64,000 nt of DNA, taken from positions 4,340,001-4,404,000 of the forward strand of contig JAGTWJ010000002.1 of the NCBI GenBank assembly GCA_020064725.1, given 5' to 3'. Shown here one piece after another: positions 54,840-64,000 of this stretch (the first letter of the stretch is position 1; each line of letters starts with the position of its first letter). Source of the stretch: Drechslerella dactyloides (lineage: Eukaryota; Ascomycota; Orbiliomycetes; Orbiliales; Orbiliaceae). The notes beneath the pieces were generated by a model. That model ran no database searches. It saw nothing but the letters and a program-made list of their open reading frames with translations, and was not told the DNA's origin. The translations under genes were made by a program, and so were the position numbers.

Positions 54840-56758
54840 ATGCCTCGACGTCGCGGTGTCGGCGAGAAGGCATCCCTGGCGACGAGTACAAATGGTGTCA
54901 CGGCGGAATCCGTTACAACATTACGTCGCTCGATCCGGACGGTTTCGGTAGCACAGACGACAAATTACGCCGAGCAGGAGGACGAACCAGTCAAACCTAA
55001 GAGAAAAGTGAAGAAGAGCCCGGATGGGAGAAAGAGGCCACGAGAAGATGTTGAGAACGCCGAGGAGGCGCCGGCGCTGACAAAAGCCAAGAAACCAGCG
55101 GGAAAGAAGAGAAAGCCGTCAGAGGAAGCATCGGATTTCGAGCCCCTCGAACTCGAAGCGGACGAAATCCCCACCGAGCGACCTCCAGCCGTGAATGATG
55201 ACTATCGGCCCGTCCCTTTCAAAGGCCGGCTAGGTTTCGTGAGTACACCCTACTCCTACGCTGAAGATACTCGCCTAACGGGGTTTTAACATCATCGACA
55301 GGCCTGCCTAAACACCTATCTTCGCAACTGCAACCCGCCGGTCTTCTGCTCGCGCACCTGCCGCCTTGACACCATCCTCAAACATGACGCTGAGTCCGGC
55401 GCCGGCGCCGGCATGGCCTACCTCAAGTCTCTCGGCGTCACGAACGCCACGGACCTCAGCACGCTCATCCGCTGGAACCACAAATACAACATTAAATTCC
55501 TACGCATCTCCTCCGAAATGTTCCCGTTCGCCAGCCACGCAGTGCACGGGTACACCCTCGAGCACGCCGCCGAACCGCTCAAGCGTGCCGGCCAGCTGGC
55601 AATGCAATACGGCCACCGGCTGACGATGCACCCCGGCCAATTCACGCAGCTAGGCAGCCCGCGTTCCGAAGTCGTCGAAAACGCCATACGGGATCTACAA
55701 CACCATTGCGAACTGCTAGACCGGCTGCAATTGCAAGGCCAGTACGACAGAGACGCCGTGATGATCATCCACATGGGTGGCGTATTCGGCGACAAGAAGG
55801 CGACCATAGCACGGTTCGAAGAAGTATACACGACCCGCCTGTCGGACGGTATCAAGCGCCGGCTGGTCCTCGAGAACGACGACGTGAGCTGGTCCGTCGA
55901 AGAGCTACTGCCAACTTGCCAGAAGCTGAGCATCCCGCTGGTGTTAGACTGGCACCACAACAACATCATACCAGGCACCCTCCGCGAGGGCACCTACGAT
56001 GTGAAAAAGGTGTACGGCGAAGCGATACGAAAGACGTGGACGGACAAGGGGATAACCCAAAAGCAACACTACAGCGAACCGAAACCCGGTTCTATAACGG
56101 GAATGCAACGGCGCAGGCATTCCGCACGCGTAGTCGACCTGCCGCCGTGCGACGACACAATGGACCTGATGATCGAGGCGAAGGATAAAGAGCAGGCGGT
56201 GTTCGAGCTCATGCGAAGCTTCAAGTTGGACGGCTGGGAAAATATCGGCGATGTTGTTCCCCATGAGCGCCGTGACGAGAATCCAGTCGAGACAAAGACG
56301 CGGAAGAAGAAGAAGGAGGAAGAAAATGAAGAGCCGGTCGCCCTCATACCAGCTGAGGAAGTCGGGATGGGTGGGAGTGAGAACCGAGTATACTGGCCAG
56401 AGGGGCTAGAGGAGTATCTACGACCCAAAAAGAAGGTCAGAGCAAAGAAAGAGCAGCCGGAAGAGGAAGATGCCATCGAGAACGGCGCAGCAACACCAAA
56501 GCCGTCGAAGAAACGATCGAAGAAGGCGAGCGTTACAGTTGTCACAGAGGACATCGTCACCGTCAACGGAGACGCTACGGAATCTATATCACCACCTCCT
56601 AAAAGAGGCCGAAAGGCCGCAAATAGTACTGTGAAACCCGTCAAAGATGCTTCACCAGCTAAAAGGACTCGAAAGGTAAGCCATATTTTTCGAGCCAGTG
56701 CTGCAACGACGAAAGCATCCACTAATAATTTACGTGAGACCAGAAAAAAACCGACTGA
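54840..56758 (+). CDS. uve1: UV damage endonuclease (UVDE/Uve1-type), about 595 aa
   Basis: Exons are 54840-55238, 55302-56675 and probably 56744-56758. The N-terminus is basic and disordered (KPKRKVKKSPDGRKRPRE), fitting nuclear and mitochondrial targeting. After intron 1 the UVDE TIM-barrel domain begins: LGF|ACLNTYLRNC, IKFLRISSEMFPF, HRLTMHPGQFTQLGSP, VMIIHMGGVFGDK, RRLVLENDDVSW, IPLVLDWHHN, and QKQHYSEPKPGS. These carry the His, Glu, Asp and Lys metal ligands. The enzyme nicks DNA 5' to UV photoproducts and other lesions and starts an excision pathway separate from nucleotide excision repair. A Lys/Glu-rich tail follows. A GTAAGC donor at 56676 and an acceptor at 56743, with CTAAT between them, would end the protein KKTD at 56758. 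Without this splice the frame runs to 56798 (631 aa). Confidence 0.94.
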
Positions 56759-57088
56759 TGCGATATATTTACAAGATAAAGCCTTAAAAGCAGCATAGAC
56801 GATCATTACATAGCAGCAAATACCACCTCTCCATGTATTCTGAATTGTTTTAAAAGGCGGCGTTTGTACATTAAATGTGGTAGTTTCATTGTATGCATAC
56901 ATGCCCAAGTCTCAAACCTGGACAAAACTTGATTGAATAAACACCTAGCCATCGACACAGAAATAAAAGTTCAGGACAGGTCCGCAAATGTTCGAACACA
57001 ATAGTGTAACTATACTCCAAGAAAATAAGATTGATAGCCTGTCTGCTATAAAATCGATGTCCAAATTCGAGAAGGCTCAGCTCTCTCT

Positions 57089-57814
57089 CTATTTCCCCGC
57101 TTTCATGTCCGTCCTATCGACAGGCGCCGTCTTGTTGAAACAGCCGTCATCCCAATACGTGATATCCACTCCCCACGATTTACCCTCACTCCAATAACTC
57201 GACGTCAAAAACCTCTGCTCATCAGCTGCAAAATCCTTCCTCAACACCGACTTCCGATTCTGCACCGCCTCCAGCGAATTCCACGCGATACTCATAACCT
57301 CGTCGCAGCCAAGCCGAATGTCACGCTCGGCATCCGTCTCCTGACGCCGATTCCACAAATCGACTGAATACTTCCAGAAGCAAAGTACCGAGGCACGACT
57401 GTACTGCTTCGAGTCCGGTGCTGCGTCCGACGGTTTAACACCGTTGGAGGCATGATAGTAGCGGGTTGTGCAGTACTGTTTTTTCTCATCCGGGGTGTAA
57501 ACAGCCAGCGATCCGATGACGAATTGGAAGTCTGCGAACTTTTGTAGCTGTTCTCGGCCCCTGGTGCTGTTTCCTTCTTCTTCGTGGTTCTGCGGATAAA
57601 GTTCGAGCGCGTCGACATTTTCGTAGACTTGGAATGGGGTGTCGCTGGTTGGTACCGCTGTCGGCGGGGCCGTGGTTGGTGTCGGTGTTAGTGCGAAAGG
57701 CGCGGTTATCTTGACGATGATTCCATTTCGTGCGTCCAAACGCGAACCTGATACTTGGACAGAACAACAGGCTGATATGAGTGTAATGACGTGGAGCAAA
57801 GCGGATCGTCGCAT
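57089..57814 (-). CDS. Secreted hypothetical protein with four cysteines, 241 aa
   Basis: ATG 57814 begins a signal peptide (LLHVITLISACCSVQVSG). A Pro/Thr-rich stretch (about 40-60, TPTPTTAPPTAVPTSDTP) follows. The mature domain has cysteines in QYCTT, SVLCFWKY, RLGCDEV and DDGCFNK, suitable for two disulfide bonds, with conserved-looking aromatic blocks (ADFQFVIGSLAVY, YWSEGKSWGVDITYWDDGC). I do not recognise the family; small secreted proteins of this size with few cysteines are common in fungi and include effectors. It converges with the UVDE gene, the two ends being about 300 bases apart. No intron is evident. Confidence 0.7.
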   Translation of the reverse strand: MRRSALLHVITLISACCSVQVSGSRLDARNGIIVKITAPFALTPTPTTAPPTAVPTSDTPFQVYENVDALELYPQNHEEEGNSTRGREQLQKFADFQFVIGSLAVYTPDEKKQYCTTRYYHASNGVKPSDAAPDSKQYSRASVLCFWKYSVDLWNRRQETDAERDIRLGCDEVMSIAWNSLEAVQNRKSVLRKDFAADEQRFLTSSYWSEGKSWGVDITYWDDGCFNKTAPVDRTDMKAGK

Positions 57815-58873
57815 TTTGGAAGTTGCGAATATGGCCGCCCCAGATCAGTTATGACGGTATGCTATAGGTCTATATAACTGTAGATATTTCGATATCGGCG
57901 GCTGGACTTTGAGGGGGTATCCTCAACGGAATACGGTCTTTGAATATCTGATGATGATAGATTCAGGAACGCCTATGGAGATATTCGAGGGATATTTGAA
58001 CAATTTGAACTAGTCTCAATCAATACTTTGACGAAGTATCTCTGCGCAGCTACCTATATATAGGAAATTAGGAACCAACTTTTATAATTTTCAATGCGTA
58101 TCAGTACGTGGCACTGATGTTGCGAGACGCCGCGCAGCAACTAACAACATTACCAAAATATACGTTGTGTAGCTGAAACTTTTTCACAAGAATTTATGAA
58201 CCTGATTTTTTCTTTGTATAAATTTTATTCTTGTGCTCAATTGCTCGAGCTACTATTTTAGGTGTCAAATATCAATTCGCATCTGATCCAAGTGCCTAAG
58301 TAGTTCACATGTAAACAGGCTTTCAATTGGACCTCCGACTAGAGCCAACAAAACCGGCACAGGTTTTGAACAATGGCGTCCAGATAGTGGACATGGCCTA
58401 AAATTTGATGGGTGCAGTGAAATTTACATATCTACCTTCACTGATGCGGATAAGAGCCGCGTTTACCCATTGCCAAGTAGCATTGTTTTGCCAGAGGCCG
58501 TCGCAGTCCGGTTTACGAGCCGATGGTATTTCCTAATCGTGACAGCTTGAGATCCCGAGATCGAAACCTTGGCGGGTGACAATTCTAGTAGGGTTGAGCA
58601 ATATAATATACCATTTGATTTTATATAGCATATGTACTTCGGACGGATGCATTACAGATCGAGATTCACGGACTAAATATATTAATACTCGATGGCATAT
58701 CGGAGATCCTAGTGATTTCAAGCTGAAAATGAATTTTGTATGCTTGAGTATATTCGGTAAAATGTATAAAGCAGGTTATAATGATTACAGGTATATATAT
58801 GTATATGTTCAATGGCAACGCTCAAGTCTACGAACAAGAAGGAAATTGACTACTCGCTGTAACGTCATCATAC
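57815..58873. other. Intergenic, AT-rich, with one repeat trace
   Basis: No gene is supported. It contains a partial right-arm copy of the foldback repeat at 58497-58521. Confidence 0.4.
58497..58521 (+). repeat. Partial right-arm copy of the foldback repeat
   Basis: GCCGTCGCAGTCCGGTTTAC followed by GAGCC matches 63074-63098 except for CC in place of TT and a changed end. The CCGG version links it to the 41301-41325 copy, so at least two subfamilies seem to exist. Confidence 0.45.
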
Positions 58874-60543
58874 TTATCTCTTGACACCATTGTTCAACAT
58901 GATCTGGGCCGAGTTGGCGCCCCTGATCTGGGTTCTGATAGCCAAGGACTGGATATGCTGAATCATCGCTCTAGGATCCCGCCTCAGATTCGGGTTTTTG
59001 ACGATCTCCAGCGCGATCACTCCGCTAACAGCTGGACACGCCATGGAAGTCCCCTGCAGGACTCTGCTGCTTTGGTTATCCTTGCTGTTAGTGCTCAGGA
59101 TGTTTGTACCCGGCGCGTGAATGTTGACGCAAGGACCAAAGTTCGAAAAGCTGGCCTTCCCATCACTTGGATCGGTTGCGCCAACGTTGAAGATTGGGAG
59201 CTGTCGCGAGTATCCTCCGGGGAATGCGCTGCAGGCATCCTTATTATCGTTCATAGCGGAAATGGAGACGTGCATGCCCGCCTGTGCCATTCGCTGCAGG
59301 ACGTTGAACTGGGCTTGGGATCCACCACCACCAATGGACATACTCATGACGGAGCCTACATGCATCGAGATCCGTTAGTTGATCAGCTGGATAGAGAAGA
59401 GCTACGTTGTCATGCTTACCGATGAAGTTCGGCTCCCTCACCCGGCGCAGATGGGCGGCAAGAGCGGCCTCCATGCCGGCGACGATGCTGGCGCCGGTGC
59501 CCCGGTTGTTGCTATCGAGTGCTTTGATGCCGAAGAGGTTCACGTTCTTCGCCACACCGTAGCGTCTAGACCCGACAGTTCCAGCAGTGTGTGTGCTGTG
59601 AATTTCAGAGAAAATATCAGCTTACCCATTCGACGCCTTTATAGTTAGACTTGCGTGAGATAGACGACTTACCCGTGGAAATGGTCGTCTCGGAGGTTGT
59701 TCTGGCCGAAAGCAGAGAATATCATCTTCGCTCGGCCACCGAATTCGACATGGTTCACGTTGATGCCTAGAGCCATTATACATCAGTATCCGAGCGCCTA
59801 CTACGGAGTCATATAGATAGCTTACCTGTGTCCACCATGTAAACGTCAACTCCCGTTCCACCGTTCGAATCGACTGCGTAGTTGAACGCCAGCTGCGTCA
59901 CACCACGACCTCTGAGAGAAACCGCACGCGTCTCAGAGATCCGCTCCAGGTTCCACGGCGCGCCGTTCTGCTGAACCACTTGTCCTTGCTGCTGTCTCTT
60001 ATCGAGACCGGGGACCGAGAATGCAGTTATATTCACCGGCTCGTCAGGTACCGAGGCAACTTCATACGAAGACTCCTCCACGAGACCTGTGCCAACTGGG
60101 AAATCCTTCTCCAGCACGGCAATGTTTGGCAGCTCCTTCATACCTTCCGCCTCCGATTGGAACATCGTCATTGTGAAGGCACGCATGGCTGTACCAAACG
60201 TCTGAATGCTGGTACCATCTTCCAGTGCGAAGGTCCGGAAGCCGTGGTCATCGGAACTGGCTCCGAATGCGTAGAACCCGTCCTTGTGATCTTTCAGTTC
60301 GTTTGTGTTAAATCCCATCTCGTCGAATACATCGGCCCATTTACGCTTCTCATCATCGGCTAATACAACAATGTATTTGGCGGACGGGTCGTTTGGGTCT
60401 TCTGCAATTGGGAGGGTGGCGTTGGCGAGTAGTGACCGCGGTCGAACCCTGAGCTTAGGTATCCTAGAGTTCGAAAGCGGGGCGGCAAGAGTCGACGATA
60501 CTGCCGCCAGGAGTAGGGAGGTAGAAATAATGAACGACTTCAT
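58874..60543 (-). CDS. Secreted subtilisin-like serine protease (S8, proteinase K type), 489 aa, four exons
   Basis: Exons on the minus strand are 60543-59826, 59766-59673, 59595-59420 and 59355-58874. All introns are GTAAG..AG, and phases join as VDT|GIN, HG|THTAG and IG|SVMS. A signal peptide (MKSFIISTSLLLAAVSSTLA) is followed by an inhibitor I9-type propeptide (KYIVVLADDEKRKWADVF ... IAVLEKDFPV). An LDKR site lies near residue 183. The catalytic triad is Asp238 (DVYMVDTG), His273 (HGTHTAGT) and Ser433 (GTSMACPAVSG). The oxyanion Asn365 is in ISAMNDNKDAC. Length and order fit secreted fungal proteinase K-like enzymes, which degrade extracellular protein and cuticle or keratin. The AMN instead of the usual AAGN near the oxyanion Asn is a small departure. 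Substrates are not predicted. Confidence 0.94.
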
Positions 60544-63525
60544 GTTTATGGCAAAGCTCCAGCTGTAACCTAGACAAGATACCAATTTTGATATCGCCCA
60601 GCGATATAGTCGAATATTCAATATAGCTAGTGAAGGTAAAAGATAAAATTAAAGTATCAAAGACTAAAGAATGTCGGGAATCAAAAATCGAAAGAATGCG
60701 AATATCGACGGGGCCAGCCCAAATGAACAAGGAAGGAAACTGCCGCAGCTAGCGAGTCTCCCGTTTGGCGGTAGATATCGAAGGATAGTCAAATGACAAT
60801 GGAATGGAGGGCATCGTCGGATTTTATGCAGGAACAAAAATATCCTACAATACGACTGGGGCTGAATCCAGTATGCCAAGCGAGGCTCGCGAGACCCCTC
60901 AAACGTCCCCGGAGGTTGATGATCGGTCCACGGGGTGTTCCATGCGTTCCAGATTGCGATCGGTGACTTTTGGTCCAGGCATAGAACCGTGGTACCAGCG
61001 AATATTACGGGATTCATCCAGCTAGCCAGGGGGGAAATGCACTACATGTCAAACTAGCTCCGGGCACCTGTTCTAATGATTTTATGCAACGTAGGGTGAT
61101 ACCATGTCTATCAACGTCATAAGGCATCGGATCGGCCGATTTCACCTCTGGAACGAGCCGGCGACGGTATGCAGGTACTATGACTATGTGCAAGCTCGGA
61201 AGGAGTTACATACCGGGGTAGCTTCGAATTCGCGGGAGGCTTGCATAAGCGTCTTGACAAAGTCGGGGTCGATCGTGAACTTCACTCAGCAGGGAAATCT
61301 TCGAGATCTTCGACGCATATAGCTAAATCGTCAAGCTCACTGTCGGCATTTAACACTGCGTATACAATCTCGTACACGTGCATACATTCTGCTGCATGCT
61401 GCAAAGTAGAACTATTTTCTGGCTAGTTCCGAACCTGCGACGTTATAGACCCATTCAATATTACCGGAACTCTCAGCCCCGTAAGCTAGAAGCCTAGCGA
61501 AGGAAGCGCCTGAGGCTCTGACAGCTACCTTAACTGGCCTTCGCGGCGCGAGCTTGTTCCGCGCTGAGACGAGACTATACCAAGTCGTCCCTCGACCAAC
61601 CTTAGCTTGGCGCTTAGCCGCTTACAGCAATATACCCGTATACGGCAAAATACTTACTTTCTCGTATACTGTAACGGTGAAGAGAGCTATGATACCTTGC
61701 CCTATTTTAAATCCGTATAGTTAATTTAAAGGCTCTACGGTGCCCATGCACCATTTTGCCATTGTATACATATAGCAGCGCTCTTTTATTAATTCAGGGT
61801 CTAAAGCTCGGGGGAAACCGTGAGAAACACGCGAGACATGCGCATGAATTTTAAACTGTGCGACACTTGGCGGAGCGCCGGATCACAGGAGCGTGCCACA
61901 ACACGACCATGCATTTTCCAACGTGCGCGATTCAATACGAACGTTGTATGCCCCAGTCATATGTTGCGGCTATACCGGAATAAATGCACGACTCAAGAGC
62001 GATTGGAAAGCATGTGATAGCATAAATCGGGGCTATCGAGCTGACTTCCGGCTCTAGAATTCGGCATCCTATATTGTGGTGAGGTTTGCATTTGACATAA
62101 TATCCGATTTGAGTGATTAATACAGTGTCAGAAAATTCGGGGTAAGTCCTTTTATACTATCCATATGATAATCTTTAACTTGCATATATATATATCAGGT
62201 AGAGTTTTGCGATTCCATCCAAGCTACAACCTAATATAAGTCTAGAATATTATCAGATAGCCAACCAACTAGCGGTCATCATGCGACCATCCTAGCTACG
62301 GGGAGACCCAGTCAACAGTTTCGTCTATCAACCCAGCAATACCGACCCATGTGCGATACATGGACGAGCGAATATACGAGCCAAGGTTCAACAGGAATAT
62401 AACTACAAACCTGGGTATGATACTACACGAGTCCTCAAATCCTAACCACCTTGCCCAAACATCTAGCGATATGAGCACTGCCAGGTATAGTGGGACAACC
62501 AACGAGGACTGCTGGGACTATTTGACATGGAGGAGGCAGTGAACTGCGTTCTTTGCTCTTTAATCAAAGCCACTAGTAATCATATCTCATTTCCGAATTT
62601 TCTTGAAAGAGTTACCTCACGTCTAGATAGCCAGCTTTACCCAGACTTCATGAAACCAGATTGATTTCCAGCCGGGATAGCGCTCATCAACATCAATTGT
62701 GACCGGATGAACGCTGTTAATCCGCATGCAGAGAACAGCGCCTGAGTATGAGACATATAAAACTCGATCCTTACCTGTGACGTGTCTAAATTAGTGCACG
62801 TTCATTCTCTATAGGATATCTTGTGCGGTCACGGCCTTGTGATCATGGGGGTACAGCAGCCGAATTCAAGCGACCATTGATCAGCTTGTTGATAAAAGTG
62901 ATGGGCAATGTATTTTTGCGATGTCTTTGAGCCGGACATACTCCGAGCTCTACGAGGTTTGTGCTCTATATATAAGATACCGGTAACAATACGCACCCTA
63001 TAGTGTCAAAAAGTGGATAAATGACGGTACAGCTTTGTCTCGCGAGCCAGACTGCCGTACTTTTACCGGCGAAGCCGTCGCAGTTTGGTTTACGAGACAA
63101 GGTACAGTTCATTTTATCAATTAAGACTTATATATATATCACATCTTATCTAGCTAATAATATGTATCTCGTCACATCCCTGTAACAAATTGCAAAACTA
63201 CGTTTAAGGTGAATTTCACCTACTGCGTAGTCTTGGCAGTAGATTTGGTTACGAAATATATATTATTCAATAGAACTCACTACCTAGACTAATTCTTGAA
63301 ATGAGATACATAATCCTTTATTCATTTTTGCGCGCCGGAAAGCTAAACTCAGTTAAAATTACCACTAAATATACAAAGGTTTTGCGATATGAAATTGTTA
63401 CATTTCAAACGACGCTCTATGACTGAACCCGACGAATATTATGAACTCCACGACTCCGACCTCGCCTAACTTTAATCCCCTCGACAGACACATAATCGAT
63501 CTATAATACACCAACCCAACCCGCC
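60544..63525. other. Intergenic of 3 kb, no gene recognised
   Basis: Upstream of the subtilase the sequence is moderately AT-rich, with short frames only. The 61470-61640 stretch is markedly GC-richer than its neighbours, with no protein likeness. A TA-rich run lies at 62183-62195. A foldback repeat with flanking direct repeats lies at 63033-63100. Confidence 0.4.
63033..63100. repeat. Foldback repeat of about 66 bp with 7-bp flanking direct repeats
   Basis: The left arm (63035-63055) begins TTGTCTCGCGAGCC and the right arm (63080-63100) ends GGTTTACGAGACAA; read in inverse they pair at 17 of 21 positions. All four differences are C/T or G/A transitions. Between them lies CGGCGAAGCCG, a small perfect hairpin. 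GGTACAG occurs just outside at 63026-63032 and again at 63101-63107. No coding capacity. A foldback or MITE-like element is inferred. Confidence 0.6.
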
Positions 63526-64000
63526 TTACACACGGAAACTATGTCGGCGTTTCAGATAGAATTCCTTGCCAATCTTGCTCTCCCAGCCCTTCAGTCTCTC
63601 GAACCCATTCTTATGTTCCTGGTAGTCCTCGAACGTCTTGTGGATATCCTTCTCCGTAAGCTGCACAAACGGACCGTACTGCACCACGGGCTGATCCGCC
63701 GGCTCGCCGGCCAGGATGACAAAGTCCGCCGTCTCAGTCTCGCTCGGGTCAACGGCGATATTAATCCCGCTACCGTCGCGCGTGAGAACCACGTTGTTGA
63801 ACTTCTCCACCCGGCGTGAATTGTTCAGCGTGATGTTGCCGGCCATCGTGTAGATGAACGCGTTCCAGTTCCTCGGCAGCGGCTGCGAGATCTCGCCGCC
63901 GGGACGCATGGTGACGTGCAGCAGCCAGACGGGCGTGTACGCTAGGTCCTTGACCGAATCGATGCCGTAGGATTGGCCCGAGATGACCTTGATGTCGACT
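63526..64000 (-). CDS. Pirin-family protein, 3' part only (5' end beyond the window)
   Basis: The frame enters from the right edge (first full codon at 63999) and ends with a stop at 63526. The visible 157 residues begin VDIKVISGQSYGIDSVKDL and YTPVWLLHVTMRPGGEISQP, then NWNAFIYTMAGNITLN, VILAGEPADQPVVQYGPF, and a C-terminal FERLKGWESKIGKEFYL. This is the C-terminal cupin half of pirin-like proteins, including the typical GEP...PVVQYGPFV block. Pirins are iron-binding bicupins; some have quercetinase activity and nuclear roles, and many fungal copies respond to stress. The metal-binding N-terminal cupin lies outside the window, so activity cannot be judged. No intron was seen in this part. 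Confidence 0.88.
   Translation of the reverse strand, partial: VDIKVISGQSYGIDSVKDLAYTPVWLLHVTMRPGGEISQPLPRNWNAFIYTMAGNITLNNSRRVEKFNNVVLTRDGSGINIAVDPSETETADFVILAGEPADQPVVQYGPFVQLTEKDIHKTFEDYQEHKNGFERLKGWESKIGKEFYLKRRHSFRV

Noticed and set aside
1..64000. CRISPR arrays, rRNA and complete transposons
   Set aside because: None was seen on either strand; no regularly spaced repeats, no rRNA-like blocks and no transposase or reverse-transcriptase frame.

Overview
This window looks like nuclear DNA of a filamentous ascomycete (Pezizomycotina). The genes have short introns of about 59-129 nt with GT/AG borders, several with a CTAAC- or CTGAC-type branch site. The families present are typical of filamentous fungi: CFEM, CAP/PR-1, a CYP52-like P450, proteinase K-like subtilase, UV damage endonuclease, an MCH1-type transporter and RBR ubiquitin ligases. 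Compact genes sit in wide gene-poor tracts that hold decayed gene fragments and small foldback repeats. No bacterial operon, rRNA, convincing tRNA, CRISPR array or complete transposon was seen. I cannot name the species.

Layout. 1-2.4 kb: GC-rich leader and a nucleotidyltransferase-like gene. 2.4-10.3 kb: gene desert. 10.3-14 kb: a 3CxxC zinc-finger gene and a secreted four-cysteine protein. 14.3-15.6 kb (minus): a broken TauD-type dioxygenase whose introns can still be traced. 17.8-18.5 kb (minus): a SANT/Myb-like protein. 21.7-22.7 kb: a secreted CAP protein. 24.1-26.2 kb: a six-exon P450. 26.8-34.8 kb: three RBR E3 ligase genes in a row on the plus strand. 36.2-37.7 kb: a secreted precursor rich in Kex2 sites. 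39-40.7 kb: an MCH1-like transporter. 43.2-48.2 kb: a small coiled-coil protein, a CFEM membrane protein and a single-pass membrane protein. 51.9-53.7 kb: a membrane-anchored protein resembling a histidine acid phosphatase that has lost active-site residues. 54.8-56.8 kb: a UVDE-type endonuclease. 57.1-60.5 kb (minus): a small secreted protein and a secreted subtilase. 63.5-64 kb (minus): the 3' part of a pirin gene running off the window.

Themes. Many products are secreted or surface proteins (CAP, CFEM, subtilase, the four-Cys protein, the Kex2 precursor, the phosphatase-like protein), which suggests a region facing the environment or a host. The three RBR ligases form a local paralog cluster; two share an intron at exactly the same codon of RING2 and the first lacks it. 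The most unusual items are this cluster with a SUMO-binding-like motif in its middle member, the Kex2-site-rich precursor with an eight-cysteine core, the degenerate phosphatase, and a dispersed foldback repeat seen at four loci, two of them with flanking direct repeats. All splice sites were assigned by eye from frame, consensus and family knowledge; no search or alignment was run.
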